Source of the DNA: Bacteroidota bacterium
GTDB lineage: Bacteria; Bacteroidota; Bacteroidia; 2-12-FULL-35-15
DNA length: 64,000 bases
NCBI GenBank assembly: GCA_025963725.1
Contig: JAOQAE010000003.1
Location: 124,001 to 188,000, forward strand
Direction of reading: 5' to 3'
This document shows positions 33,572 to 43,131 of this stretch, piece after piece; position 1 is the first letter of the stretch, and each line of letters opens with the position of its first letter. The notes under the pieces were generated by a model. It was not told the origin of the DNA. It worked only from the letters and a program-made list of their open reading frames with translations, and searched no databases. The translations under genes were made by a program, and so were the position numbers.

Positions 33572-35674
33572 TTATATTTTCACGCCGATGATGAGGATGT
33601 CGTCGATCTGCTCATGGTTGCCTTTCCAGCTTTCGATCGCCTGGTCGAGGCGCTGGCGCTGCTCCTCCATGGGAAGCTGGTGAATGGAAATCAATAATTG
33701 CTGAAGGGATTTGTATTTGAATTTTTTCCCTTTTTCGCCGCCGAACTGATCGGCGTAGCCATCGGTAAATGTGTACACGATATCATCTTTTTTCAGGGCG
33801 ATGGTTTGCAGCCGGAACTCACGCTGGTCTTCAAAATATTTTCCTACCGGCATTTTATCGGCTGCAAATTCGAGGATCTCATTGTCGCGCATCAGCCACA
33901 GCGGATTATTGGCAGCTGCAAACTGCAGCTCCATATTTACAAAGTCGAAGCTGCAGAGCACGCCGTCCATTCCGTCCCTTCCTTCGGTTTCGGTACCTTC
34001 AGGGTTGAGCGCATCAATGATATGCTTTCTCAGCTGGTCGAGGATCTTATGAGGCTGAACGATCTGCTTCCCGGTGATGATCTCGTTCAGGAAGTTCACC
34101 CCGAGCAGGCTCATGAAGGCTCCGGGTACGCCGTGGCCTGTGCAATCGGCAGTAGCCAGCAGGAACCGGCCTTCCTGCGTTTTCGCCGCCCAGTAAAAAT
34201 CGCCGCTTACAATATCCTTTGGCTTATACAGGATGAAATGATCGCGTAAATTCTTTTTCAAGAAAGCATCGGAAGCAAGGAGGGCACCCTGGATTCTTTT
34301 TGCATACTGAATGCTGTCGGTGATCTCCTTCTGCTTTTCCTCGATGATCTCCTTTTGCTTTTCCACTTCCTGCTTCTGGCGGCTGATGACCTCGTTGGCG
34401 TTCCGCTTGAGGCGGTATCCGCGGTAAATATAAAATGCGAAGAACAGCAGGAGCAGTATGCCGATGAGCGCGGCCCAGATGATCACGGATTTCCTTTTAA
34501 GATCGGCTTCCTGCACTTCCTTGTTTTTATTTAAGAGCAGGATCTCCGCATCTTTCTTCCCGGTTTCATATTCGGTTTGCAGCTGTGCGATCTGCATGCT
34601 TTCATTCTCGTTCAGCATAGAATCCTTGAGATCGCTGTATTTCTTATGGTATTCGAGGGAAGTTTTGTATTGGGTAGATGCCGCGTAATTTTCGGAAAGC
34701 GAAAGATAGATCTCCTTCAGCATGTCCTTGTGCTGGATCTCGATCGCTATTACCTTCGCCTTTTCCAGGTTAGCGATCGCCTGCGCAAACTTTTCCTGCT
34801 TCGTGTACACTGCGCTTATATTGATCAGCGATGTTGCAAAGCCTTTTTTATCATTGATCTTTTGCTGGATCTCGATCGCTTTCTGGTGATATTGAAGCGA
34901 CATCTGGTAATCGTCCATCGCGTTGTATTCACAGGCGATGTTATCGTAGGAGTTGGCAACGCTGCGGTGCAGGGCAAGGCTGTCGCGCATCCTGAGCGCC
35001 ATGAAGAAATACTCCAGCGCCTTCCTGTGCACTTTCTTATCGGAATACACGAGCCCGAGGTTATTCAGCGCCATTGCCTTTGCTGTGGGGTTGCCCGACT
35101 TATTGAACTCTGTAAGCGCTTCGGAATAGTATTTTTCAGCAAGCACAAGGTTGTTCTTCTGCCTGTAAATATTTCCGATCGATAGCTTGCAATTTCCGCT
35201 CAGGGTTGTATAATTGATCTTCTCGGAATACTTCAGGGCAGTGATCAGGCAGTTAAGCGCTTCCGACCAGTTGCCCAGCTGGCGGTAGGCGATCCCCAGG
35301 TTAGAGTAGCATACGGCAATGCCCCTTGTATCGTTTACCTCTTTGAAGATGGCGAGCGCTTTCTTATAATTAACAAGCGAGGAATCCATCTGCCCAATGT
35401 TAAAATAGGCGATGGCCTTGCTCTGTGTGGCATCTCCCTCGCCAGCTCTATAACCGATCTTCGCTGCCAGCGCAATTGCCGAATTGTAATAATAAAGGGA
35501 AGTGCTGTCGCTCGAGCTCTCGTATTGAATGCCCAGGTCATTGAGCGCTTTTACCGCGGTAGTGTCGGCCGTATGCACCTTCAATACCTGCCGGAGGGAA
35601 TCCACCTGCTTTTGATCCTGTGCGGAAGCCTGTAAAAAGAGAAAGAAAAAAATCGGGAGTATCAGCCGTTTCAT
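33572..35674 (-). CDS. TPR sensor - membrane anchor - SpoIIE (PP2C) phosphatase
   Basis: This 700-residue protein has a signal peptide (MKRLILPIFFFLFLQASAQ). About seven TPR units cover ~30-390 (for example ALNNLGLVYSDKKVHRKALE). A membrane helix lies at about 395-420 (IIWAALIGILLLLFFAFYIY). A coiled coil follows (VISRQKQEVEKQKEIIEEKQ). A cytoplasmic SpoIIE/PP2C phosphatase domain covers ~460-700, with metal-binding Asp in YKPKDIVSGDFYWA, ATADCTGHGVPGAFMSLLG and VYTFTDGYADQFGG. Such proteins are thought to dephosphorylate anti-sigma antagonists, reading an external signal through the TPR part. It starts 7 bp after the ispG stop, so the two share an operon. Confidence 0.93.
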   Translation of the reverse strand: MKRLILPIFFFLFLQASAQDQKQVDSLRQVLKVHTADTTAVKALNDLGIQYESSSDSTSLYYYNSAIALAAKIGYRAGEGDATQSKAIAYFNIGQMDSSLVNYKKALAIFKEVNDTRGIAVCYSNLGIAYRQLGNWSEALNCLITALKYSEKINYTTLSGNCKLSIGNIYRQKNNLVLAEKYYSEALTEFNKSGNPTAKAMALNNLGLVYSDKKVHRKALEYFFMALRMRDSLALHRSVANSYDNIACEYNAMDDYQMSLQYHQKAIEIQQKINDKKGFATSLINISAVYTKQEKFAQAIANLEKAKVIAIEIQHKDMLKEIYLSLSENYAASTQYKTSLEYHKKYSDLKDSMLNENESMQIAQLQTEYETGKKDAEILLLNKNKEVQEADLKRKSVIIWAALIGILLLLFFAFYIYRGYRLKRNANEVISRQKQEVEKQKEIIEEKQKEITDSIQYAKRIQGALLASDAFLKKNLRDHFILYKPKDIVSGDFYWAAKTQEGRFLLATADCTGHGVPGAFMSLLGVNFLNEIITGKQIVQPHKILDQLRKHIIDALNPEGTETEGRDGMDGVLCSFDFVNMELQFAAANNPLWLMRDNEILEFAADKMPVGKYFEDQREFRLQTIALKKDDIVYTFTDGYADQFGGEKGKKFKYKSLQQLLISIHQLPMEEQRQRLDQAIESWKGNHEQIDDILIIGVKI

Positions 35675-35681
35675 AGATCAG

Positions 35682-37619
35682 TTAAGCATTTTCCTTCTCT
35701 ACCCAGTCGCCATGTTTCTTGATCAGCTCAATAAGCGCATCCACAGCCTTTTCCGAGCTGATGTTGCGCTCCACCACTTCGCGGCCCTTGTACAGCGTGA
35801 TCTTCCCGATGCCGGTCCCCACATAGCCGTAATCGGCATCCGCCATTTCGCCGGGGCCGTTCACGATGCAGCCCATGATGCCGATCTTCACGCCTTTCAG
35901 GTGATCGGTCCTTACGCGTATTTTAGCGGTTGTTTCCTGCAGGTCGAACAAGGTCCTGCCGCAGGAAGGGCATGAAATGTATTCCGTTTTTGAAATCCGT
36001 GTGCGGGTGGCCTGTAAAATTCCGAAGGCGGTTGAGTTCACATTTTTGGAAGGGATACCTGCAGCTTTGAACCAAAGTCCATCGCCAAAGCCATCGAGCA
36101 ATAATGCGCCGGCATCGGTGGAAGCATGCAGCTGAAATTTATCTTCGCTGAGATCCGTATAATTCCTTTTGATGATAACAGGCGTACCGCTCTGCAGCGC
36201 CATCAGCTCTATGAAGGCCCTGCGCTGCTCAGCCATGCCGTGTTCGTTAGATGTTTCAAGCACGAAAACAAGGTAATCTTTAAATTCCAGGAGCCCGGAT
36301 CTCTTCAGTTCAAAAACATTATCAATGCTCAGCCTTACAAAGTTCAGCTCGTCCGAGCGTTCGGAAGCATTGATAAATCCTTCGAAAGAGAAGAGCGGGT
36401 AGCTTCTTGTTTTATCGGCAAGCGAACTCCACTTCTCCGCATTGTAGATCAGTCCGAGCGTTCCCGGGATCGCAAAATCCACAACGTTATCACCCACAAA
36501 AATATAATCGCAGGCCTGGTCTGTAATATTCCATTTATCGAGGGGAACCGAATAATTATATCCCACCGCAAAAAGCGAAGCGGCGCTGATGGCCTGCTTC
36601 TCACCGAAATCGGCGATCACTCTCGGTACATTGCTGCTGCCGATGTTCAGCGCCTCGTTGCTTTTTCTTCGCTGGTAATCGTATGGTGAATATGGAAGCG
36701 TGATCACTTCCCTGATCTCCCTGTGGTCTGTTCTATTGCTGTACCTGTCGACCAGCGCCTTTGCCACGGGGATCTCGAATTCAGGATCTTCCGTAAGGGA
36801 AACGCGCACGGTATCGCCGACGCCGTCTTCGAGCAAGGTGCCGATGCCCACAGCCGATTTGATGCGCCCGTCCTCGCCTTCGCCGGCTTCGGTAACACCG
36901 AGGTGCAAAGGGTAATTCATATTCAGCTCCTGCATTTTCCGGATCAGCAAACGGTACGCCTGCACCATTACCTGCGGGTTGCTGGCCTTCATGGAAAGCA
37001 CAATGTTGTAGTAATTATTGTCTTCACAGATCCGCAGGAATTCGAGCGCGCTCTCCACCATTCCGAGCGGCGTATCGCCGTAACGGCTTAAAATGCGGTC
37101 GCTCAGGGAGCCGTGGTTGGTGCCGATGCGCATGGCAGTGCCGTATTCCTTGCAGATCTTCACAAGCGGCGTAAAGCGCTGGCGGATGCGGTCGAGCTCC
37201 GCAACATAAGCATCATCGGTATATTCGAGCGTTTCAAATTTTTTCTTGTCGGCATAGTTTCCCGGGTTCACGCGCACCTTTTCCACGATGCGTGCCGCCA
37301 GCTCAGCGGCATTCGGGGTAAAATGAATATCCGCTATCAATGGCGCCTTATATCCTCTTTTACGCAATTCATTCTTTATATTCTCCAGGTTCTGCGCTTC
37401 TTTCAGGCTGGGTGCCGTGATCCTGACGTATTCGCAGCCCGCCTCGATCATGCGGATGCTTTGCTCCACCGTTGCGAGCGTATCCATTGTATCGGTGGTG
37501 GTCATGGATTGCAGGCGAATCGGGTGATCGCCGCCAAGAGGCACATCTCCGATATTAACGACGCGGGTTTTGTATCTTGAATACCGTGTAAGGCTGTTGC
37601 AATAAGGCTGAACGTTCAT
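35682..37619 (-). CDS. ispG: 4-hydroxy-3-methylbut-2-en-1-yl diphosphate synthase, long form
   Basis: This 645-residue enzyme of the non-mevalonate (MEP) isoprenoid pathway converts MEcPP to HMBPP using a [4Fe-4S] cluster. The N-terminal TIM barrel is recognised by RVVNIGDVPLGGDHPIRLQS, PLIADIHFTPNAA and KVRVNPGNYADKK. The cluster ligands lie in the C-terminal domain: SCPSCGRTLFDLQ near 553 and GCIVNGPGEMADADYGYVG near 580. It is about 270 residues longer than the E. coli enzyme because of an extra domain between the barrel and cluster domain, as is known for Bacteroidota, plants and Chlamydia. It is first in an operon with the SpoIIE gene. Confidence 0.97.
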   Translation of the reverse strand: MNVQPYCNSLTRYSRYKTRVVNIGDVPLGGDHPIRLQSMTTTDTMDTLATVEQSIRMIEAGCEYVRITAPSLKEAQNLENIKNELRKRGYKAPLIADIHFTPNAAELAARIVEKVRVNPGNYADKKKFETLEYTDDAYVAELDRIRQRFTPLVKICKEYGTAMRIGTNHGSLSDRILSRYGDTPLGMVESALEFLRICEDNNYYNIVLSMKASNPQVMVQAYRLLIRKMQELNMNYPLHLGVTEAGEGEDGRIKSAVGIGTLLEDGVGDTVRVSLTEDPEFEIPVAKALVDRYSNRTDHREIREVITLPYSPYDYQRRKSNEALNIGSSNVPRVIADFGEKQAISAASLFAVGYNYSVPLDKWNITDQACDYIFVGDNVVDFAIPGTLGLIYNAEKWSSLADKTRSYPLFSFEGFINASERSDELNFVRLSIDNVFELKRSGLLEFKDYLVFVLETSNEHGMAEQRRAFIELMALQSGTPVIIKRNYTDLSEDKFQLHASTDAGALLLDGFGDGLWFKAAGIPSKNVNSTAFGILQATRTRISKTEYISCPSCGRTLFDLQETTAKIRVRTDHLKGVKIGIMGCIVNGPGEMADADYGYVGTGIGKITLYKGREVVERNISSEKAVDALIELIKKHGDWVEKENA

Positions 37620-37679
37620 GAAGGATGAGTTGTAACTGCAAAGTTATGATAAATGCTGCGAACCAATCCATAAAATTCA

Positions 37680-37687
37680 TATTTTTG
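37680..37687 (+). promoter_or_regulatory. -7 element upstream of the PKD cargo gene
   Basis: TATTTTTG is an exact TAnnTTTG match, with its last base 27 bp before the ATG at 37715. The -33 region has only CTG at a similar spacing. Confidence 0.5.
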
Positions 37688-37714
37688 ATCTGATAAAACC
37701 TAATCCAGAACTTC

Positions 37715-39034
37715 ATGAAAAAAATTTACATGCTCCTGCTGCTGGCAGTAACGGCAGCTTTCTCCGCCAGCGAAATCAAGGCGCAGTGCGCCGCTAACTT
37801 TTCATATACCGCTGCCGGGAACACGGCAACCTTCACCGACCTTTCCACGGCAAGCCCCGGGTCGGTTGTTACCTGGGGATGGAACTTCGGCGACGGCGGC
37901 TTCAGCGGCTCTCAAAATCCAACGCATACCTACGCGACATGCGGCGTTTACAACGTTTCCCTCACGATCGGCACCAGCGCTTTTTGCACCAACACCTACA
38001 CCGGAACTGTAACTGTGAATGGCGGGATCACTCCAACATTTACCTATACCGTAGATACTACGAACGGCAATGTAACGTACCAGGCATCACCGCTCGGACT
38101 GAACCTTAATTACGTGTGGAGCTTCGGCGACGGCACTTACGACAGCGCCGCATTTGTGAACCATACCTACCCGGCAGGCGTTTACAATGTATGCCTCACA
38201 GTAGCCGACAACAGCGGCATCTGCAGCGCCACCGTATGCGATACGGTGACGGTAACCGTAACCCCTCCGCCCTGCACCACTACATTCACCTGGACCGACA
38301 ATGGCAACGGGAACATCAGCTTCCAGGTGGCGCCATTCAATTTCGGGATGACCTACAACTGGAACTACGGCGATGGCAGCAACGGCACAGGCGGATTTGC
38401 GATCCATACCTATCCGACCTACGGAACGTATATTGTTTGCTTAACCGCAGTTGATTCGGCTACCATGTGCACCAGCACCTTCTGCGATACGCTTGTGCTT
38501 GCGCAGGACACTGCAAGCTGCAATGTAGGCTTCAATAATTTCGACAACAACGGGCAGGTTGGATTCATAGTGAACTCAACTTCCACCAACAATTCCTACA
38601 CATGGGATTTCGGCGACGGGAACACAGGAACAGGCCCGGCAACTAGCAATACGTACATGACATCGGGAACATATTATGTTTGCTTAACGACCAACAACGC
38701 GTTTGATGCCTGCACGGCAACCTTCTGCGATTCGGTGGTGGTGGTGATCACCGGCATCGGGGAAAACCAGCAGAGCAGCTTTAACCTGTCGAGCGCACCG
38801 AACCCGGTGAGTAACACGGCACTGATCTCTTATTACCTTAGCACGGATGCCAACATTCAGCTAACGGTATCGGATGTGCTTGGAAAAACCATCAGCGTAA
38901 TCGAGAGCGGGAACAAAGCGAGAGGAAAACACAGCGCGCCGCTTGATGCAGGAAACCTCGAAAGCGGTATTTACCTGTTGCAGATCAGCGTGAATGGCAG
39001 AATGGAAACGAAGAAGATCGTGATCGCGAAATAA
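37715..39034 (+). CDS. PKD-repeat secreted protein with T9SS type A domain
   Basis: This 439-residue protein has a signal peptide (MKKIYMLLLLAVTAAFSASE...KAQ, about 1-24). Four PKD-type repeats have WGWNFGDGGFS, YVWSFGDGTYDS, YNWNYGDGSNG and YTWDFGDGNTG as their turn motifs. Each ends with a CLT/C..CD(T/S)V Cys-containing strand. The C-terminal sorting domain has LSSAPNPVSNTALISYYLS, then LESGIYLLQISV. The same overall plan is seen in the 41433 gene, with similar C-terminal sequence, so the two are paralogs. PKD domains usually mediate protein or glycan binding; the ligand is unknown. Confidence 0.92.
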   Translation: MKKIYMLLLLAVTAAFSASEIKAQCAANFSYTAAGNTATFTDLSTASPGSVVTWGWNFGDGGFSGSQNPTHTYATCGVYNVSLTIGTSAFCTNTYTGTVTVNGGITPTFTYTVDTTNGNVTYQASPLGLNLNYVWSFGDGTYDSAAFVNHTYPAGVYNVCLTVADNSGICSATVCDTVTVTVTPPPCTTTFTWTDNGNGNISFQVAPFNFGMTYNWNYGDGSNGTGGFAIHTYPTYGTYIVCLTAVDSATMCTSTFCDTLVLAQDTASCNVGFNNFDNNGQVGFIVNSTSTNNSYTWDFGDGNTGTGPATSNTYMTSGTYYVCLTTNNAFDACTATFCDSVVVVITGIGENQQSSFNLSSAPNPVSNTALISYYLSTDANIQLTVSDVLGKTISVIESGNKARGKHSAPLDAGNLESGIYLLQISVNGRMETKKIVIAK

Positions 39035-39064
39035 GAAACGCGAACACTCGAACTGACACACAAG

Positions 39065-39097
39065 AACGCCCCGGAACAATTCCGGGGCGTTTTTTTA
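39065..39097 (+). terminator. strong terminator after the PKD gene
   Basis: AACGCCCCGGAA and TTCCGGGGCGTT form a perfect 12 bp stem with a CAA loop, followed by a run of Ts. It lies 30 bp after the stop of the plus-strand gene and abuts the stop of the minus-strand gene at 39098. Confidence 0.9.
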
Positions 39098-40549
39098 TCA
39101 GCTTATTTTTTTCTTCAGCCAGTTGGAGTAACTCACAATGTCGGAATCCTGCGATTGCTCCTTGTCGGCGATAAGCAGCTGGATCTGCTTTAAGAGGGCC
39201 TTATCCCTTTTAATGCTTGCACAGCTTACCATCTTTTCGAGGATGGCGATCATCTGCAGCTGGTGCCTGTACTCCGGCTTTTTGAGGATGAGCCTGTATT
39301 CCTTTTTAAGGCGCTCGGTCTTGTGCTCCAGATAATCATAGTCATTCAGCTCATAGCGGATCATCAGCTCAAACACGGCGAGCTTGAAGCGGAATGCCTC
39401 GTCGAGATTGCCGAACGCATCTTCCAGCAGCGGCTTTACAAGATGCTTCAGGGCCTCCCTGAAATTTTCCTTTCCAAAATTAAGCACCGATAAGTTCAAA
39501 TGCACGAACACATTGTACATCGGCAGCTTTTTGATCACCTCGTTTCCTTTGGCCTCGTGCAGGATCTCGATGGCCTTGTCGATATTTTTCACCGAATAAT
39601 TGATCACCAGCGAATTGTAATAATAGAACTGGTACTTATCCTTCAGCATCCCGTTGAACTCCTGCATCGCCAGCTTCAGGCGCTGCGCATATTCCAGCGA
39701 AAGGTCCACCTTTCCGTTCTTGAACAGCGAATTAATGAGGTAGGTAAGCATCTGCAGCTTGGTATCGTGGTTGTTCCGCCCGAAAAGCTTTTCGCCCGAA
39801 AATTCATCGTATGTTTTCAGCAGGTATTTCTCAAGCGCTGCAAAGTTCTGCTGCTGCAGTAAAATGCGGCTTACGGAATCGTAGATCTTGAAGCGCAGCA
39901 CCGGGCTGGTCTTTACCTCTTTGCTTTTCGAGAAGTCGTTCACCGTTTTCTGCAGCAGCTCGAGGATCTCGGTATTCTGCTTTGCAAAATTCTGCGAGGA
40001 GCGGATCCTGTAGATGAGCGCGGCAAGGATATCATCGATCTCGTTTACCTTGTTCAGCTTCGAGCGGTTTGCCTTTCTTTTCCGGATGTATACTTCGGGA
40101 TTAATATCGAGCGTTTCATGCGACAGCTGGATGAAGTCACCGTAAATAATATCCAGCCAGTCGATGTTCTCCTTCTCTGTCGCCTTCTTCTCCGCCTTGT
40201 TCAGGTAATAGAACGCGATCCTGAATTGGCCCTTGCGACGGAACAGCCTTGCCAGCGCGAGGCTGGAGGAAATGTAATTGAGCACCGAATCGTCGTAATA
40301 ATTCAGCGTGAGGCTTTTGCCGATGTCTTCGAGCAGCCTGTTCTTCAGGCGGTACAAGGCATTCTTGTCATCTGTCTGGTAAAGCTTCCTTTGGATCTTT
40401 TCCTCGTCATACTCGGGGTATTGCTTCCGGATCTGATCAAACAGGATCTCATCCTTGCGGCTTTCTTTTTCGGTGCGGTTGATGAATAATTTGAAGTGCC
40501 TTACTTCTTCCTTGTTCATTACGCCGATGATATTCTGTAATATTTGCAT
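39098..40549 (-). CDS. conserved-looking helical protein of unknown function
   Basis: This 483-residue protein has no signal peptide or membrane segment. It is highly charged and helical throughout: HFKLFINRTEKESRKDEI, ALYRLKNRLLEDIGKSLTLN, LARLFRRKGQFRIAFYYLNK and HLVKPLLEDAFGNLDEAFRF. The helix pairs and YYLNKAEKKA-like units suggest a TPR/HAT-type superhelix. It lies alone on the minus strand between secreted-protein genes. I do not recognise a named family. A cytoplasmic scaffold or regulator is the most that can be said. An internal ATG (MNKEEVRHFK) at codon 11 could be the true start. Confidence 0.8.
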   Translation of the reverse strand: MQILQNIIGVMNKEEVRHFKLFINRTEKESRKDEILFDQIRKQYPEYDEEKIQRKLYQTDDKNALYRLKNRLLEDIGKSLTLNYYDDSVLNYISSSLALARLFRRKGQFRIAFYYLNKAEKKATEKENIDWLDIIYGDFIQLSHETLDINPEVYIRKRKANRSKLNKVNEIDDILAALIYRIRSSQNFAKQNTEILELLQKTVNDFSKSKEVKTSPVLRFKIYDSVSRILLQQQNFAALEKYLLKTYDEFSGEKLFGRNNHDTKLQMLTYLINSLFKNGKVDLSLEYAQRLKLAMQEFNGMLKDKYQFYYYNSLVINYSVKNIDKAIEILHEAKGNEVIKKLPMYNVFVHLNLSVLNFGKENFREALKHLVKPLLEDAFGNLDEAFRFKLAVFELMIRYELNDYDYLEHKTERLKKEYRLILKKPEYRHQLQMIAILEKMVSCASIKRDKALLKQIQLLIADKEQSQDSDIVSYSNWLKKKIS

Positions 40550-40590
40550 TTAAATTAAGGTTTGAACACGTAAGAAAATTACAACTTTTA

Positions 40591-40622
40591 TTGGAATTGG
40601 CACTATTAAATGGATACTTTTG
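40591..40622 (+). promoter_or_regulatory. promoter of the small T9SS cargo gene at 40645
   Basis: TTG at 40591-40593, a 21 bp spacer and TACTTTTG at 40615-40622 match the Bacteroidota promoter consensus. The -7 box ends 22 bp before the preferred ATG at 40645. Confidence 0.75.
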
Positions 40623-40644
40623 GTAGAGTATTAAAAAAATGACC

Positions 40645-41340
40645 ATGAAAAGGATCTTCTTCATCGCCATAATGCTGCTCTCACTGGGCAGCATGGCGCA
40701 AACAGGCATAGGAATCAGCAGCTTCGGATTTTTCAGCGCAAACGATACCGTTGCAGGCGGCTCGATGGATACATACGACGTTTGGGTAAAGAACTACGGC
40801 CCCGGGGTGTTCAGCGATGTGATGACAATAGTTACCGCAGTGCAGGATACGACGGCCCCTTCCATGCTCGACACCGTGGATAACCACTACACAGGAACGG
40901 TTACCACCCTTAATCCCGGCGACAGCGCGCTGTTCACGCTTACTGCCGATTACACCACTTCAACGGGCGGTTACCGCTACGGGATAGATGTGATCGTGAT
41001 CTGGCCGGTGGCAGCTTCGGCAAACACGGTAGATTCTCTCGAGTTCACAGTGTTCATAGAGAACCATACCGGCATCAGCGAGCTGGATGCAAGGGAGCTG
41101 ATAAAAGCTTACCCGAATCCCGCTCTGAGCACCCTGTCGATCAGCCACCCGGATGTTAACGCTATCAGGTCTATCACGATCTACGACCTTAGCGGCAGGC
41201 TCATCCTGGCAAACAGGGATGAAAGCGCCATTAACATTGAAGCGCTGCCTGCAGGAACTTACCAGGTGGAAGTGATCATGTCGGACAACAAGCGCTATAT
41301 GATAAAAGTTGTGAAGGGAAAAAGCCAGCTGGGTAAGTAA
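40645..41340 (+). CDS. small secreted T9SS type A protein
   Basis: This 231-residue protein has a signal peptide (MKRIFFIAIMLLSLGSMAQ). The middle is a single beta-sandwich-like domain resembling CARDB or DUF11-type folds (STVYDVWVKN-like strand DTYDVWVKNYGPGVFSDVM, LNPGDSALFTLTADYTT). A type A sorting domain follows (IKAYPNPALSTLSISHP, LPAGTYQVEVIMSDNKR). An ATG two codons earlier (40639) is also possible. It has a consensus promoter of its own and is divergent from the helical protein gene. The function is unknown. Confidence 0.87.
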   Translation: MKRIFFIAIMLLSLGSMAQTGIGISSFGFFSANDTVAGGSMDTYDVWVKNYGPGVFSDVMTIVTAVQDTTAPSMLDTVDNHYTGTVTTLNPGDSALFTLTADYTTSTGGYRYGIDVIVIWPVAASANTVDSLEFTVFIENHTGISELDARELIKAYPNPALSTLSISHPDVNAIRSITIYDLSGRLILANRDESAINIEALPAGTYQVEVIMSDNKRYMIKVVKGKSQLGK

Positions 41341-41432
41341 GAAAATCAGATTTTGATTTCCCTGTCGGATCTTTCCGCTCCATCTTTGTACCGTTAGATC
41401 AACTCATTAAAAAACAAATAAAAAAGCACGAT

Positions 41433-42881
41433 ATGAAAACAACACTTACACAAACCGGGAGCAGCCTGAAACTCAAATGGGTTTTTATGCTTGCAGCACT
41501 TTTGGGCTTTGGCGTTAAAGCAGGCGCACAATGCGCAGCAAACTTCAGCTCTGCAGCTGATCCTGCCAACAACGGAAACGTTGCCTTTACAAACACATCC
41601 AGCGCAGCAGCAGGGTCCTTTTATCAATGGTCGTTCGGTGATGGCGGATATTCGTATACAACATCTCCTTCCTACACCTATATGACCACCGGAACATACA
41701 ACGTATGCCTTACGGTGATCGACACGCTTTCACCCTGCTCCGACAGCATCTGTCACACGATCAGCGTTACGAACTCTTCTCCTGCCGGGGGATGCAGCGC
41801 AGCTTTCACGCCTGCATTCGACACATCGAACTATGTGCATTTTTATAACCTGTCGTCCGGCACAGGCTTAACCTCCACCTGGACCTTCGGCGACGGTACC
41901 GCTGCAACCACTACCGGTGACGCTACTCATTACTATTCATCCGGAGGATATTATTATGTATGCCTTTCCATTACAAATGCATTGGGAACCTGCACCGATT
42001 CGTACTGCGATTCCATTTACTTCAACCCTTCCTCAACGGGCATGTGCCTTGGCTCGGTGAACAGCACTTTCACACCGTATGATGCGGCGGGAACAACCTA
42101 TTTCAATAATACGCCTTCCGGAACCGGCCCTGTTTATTTCTGGGATTTCGGCGACGGGTCCAACAGCTCTGTTGTTGGAAATACATCGCATACCTATACT
42201 TCACCGGGAACCTATTATGTTTGCTTAACTGTTTATGAAACAGGCGGAACCTATGATTCCTGCCAATACTGCAGCTACGTGACCACCGGTGGCGCTCCAA
42301 CCGGCCCATGCGACGCATCGTTCACAGTGGTGCAGGATTCGAGCAACCTGTATAACTATTTTGTGTACAACAACTCAACAAGCGGCAGCCCTACAATGAC
42401 CTACTTATGGGATTTCGGCGACGGAACAACTTCCACTTCACAATTCCCGACGCATACCTACGCCGACACTGTTTCTTATTACCTCTGCTTAACGGTTACT
42501 GATTCATCTCCAATGCTCAGCTGCACCGACACGTATTGTGACACGATCGCAGCGGGACGCTCTTCATCGGGAATTACCGTGACTGTTGTAAATACAGCCA
42601 CAGGGATCAGCGAAGCAGTTATCGCTTCAACTCTTGAAAATTATCCGAACCCATTCAGCGGAAGCACTACGATCCGCTACTCGGTTGCAAAGGACGCTGC
42701 CGTGGAGCTGAATGTATTTGACCTCCTGGGAAATAAGATCGCTGAGATAGAAAGCGGCAAGAAATCATCCGGCAATTACTCCACGGTTTGGAATGCCGAC
42801 AACGTAGCCGGTGGCATGTACCTGCTGCAGATGAAAGTGAACAACCAGGTGAGCACTAAGAAGATCATCCTGAATAAATAA
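41433..42881 (+). CDS. PKD-repeat secreted protein with T9SS type A domain (paralog)
   Basis: This 482-residue protein has a slightly long N-terminus before the signal peptide core (WVFMLAALLGFGVKAGAQ). Four PKD repeats carry YQWSFGDGGYSY, STWTFGDGTAAT, YFWDFGDGSNSS and YLWDFGDGTTST. Each repeat ends with a Cys strand (YVCLTV or YLCLTV). The sorting domain has LENYPNPFSGSTTIRYSVA and VAGGMYLLQMKVN, close to the sorting domain of the 37715 gene. A CATCTTTG box (one mismatch to TAnnTTTG) lies at 41381-41388. Surface binding is the likely role. Confidence 0.92.
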   Translation: MKTTLTQTGSSLKLKWVFMLAALLGFGVKAGAQCAANFSSAADPANNGNVAFTNTSSAAAGSFYQWSFGDGGYSYTTSPSYTYMTTGTYNVCLTVIDTLSPCSDSICHTISVTNSSPAGGCSAAFTPAFDTSNYVHFYNLSSGTGLTSTWTFGDGTAATTTGDATHYYSSGGYYYVCLSITNALGTCTDSYCDSIYFNPSSTGMCLGSVNSTFTPYDAAGTTYFNNTPSGTGPVYFWDFGDGSNSSVVGNTSHTYTSPGTYYVCLTVYETGGTYDSCQYCSYVTTGGAPTGPCDASFTVVQDSSNLYNYFVYNNSTSGSPTMTYLWDFGDGTTSTSQFPTHTYADTVSYYLCLTVTDSSPMLSCTDTYCDTIAAGRSSSGITVTVVNTATGISEAVIASTLENYPNPFSGSTTIRYSVAKDAAVELNVFDLLGNKIAEIESGKKSSGNYSTVWNADNVAGGMYLLQMKVNNQVSTKKIILNK

Positions 42882-42890
42882 GAATACGGT

Positions 42891-42924
42891 TCCGGGTGAG
42901 AATGCTTTGATTTCTCACCCGGGA
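42891..42924 (+). terminator. terminator hairpin after the second PKD gene
   Basis: TCCGGGTGAGAA pairs with TTCTCACCCGGGA across a 9-base loop, 9 bp after the stop. The following T content is modest, so this could also be an mRNA-stabilising stem. Confidence 0.7.
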
Positions 42925-42970
42925 TCTTTATTCAAACTTTTACTTCACTTATAAAACATTGAACTCTTAT

Positions 42971-43059
42971 GTCAGTTCGAGTTTTCGCTTTTTAGCGAAA
43001 GTATCGAGAACTGGTCTACTTCTCGATACGCTTCACTACGTTACGCACTCGAAGTGACG
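42971..43059 (+). repeat. GTCAGTTCGAG palindromic element, copy 1
   Basis: The element runs GTCAGTTCGAG - hairpin - TATCGAGAACTGG - CTTCTCGATACG - hairpin region - CTCGAAGTGACG, with inverted terminal arms. It lies upstream of the SprB-repeat gene. A second copy in the opposite orientation follows that gene at 46251-46361. Confidence 0.8.
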
Positions 43060-43131
43060 CAGTATTAAAAATTACAATTAAATTCATCCAGTAAAACCCA
43101 ACTTCATCCCCGTCATTAAAAAACTCAAATC

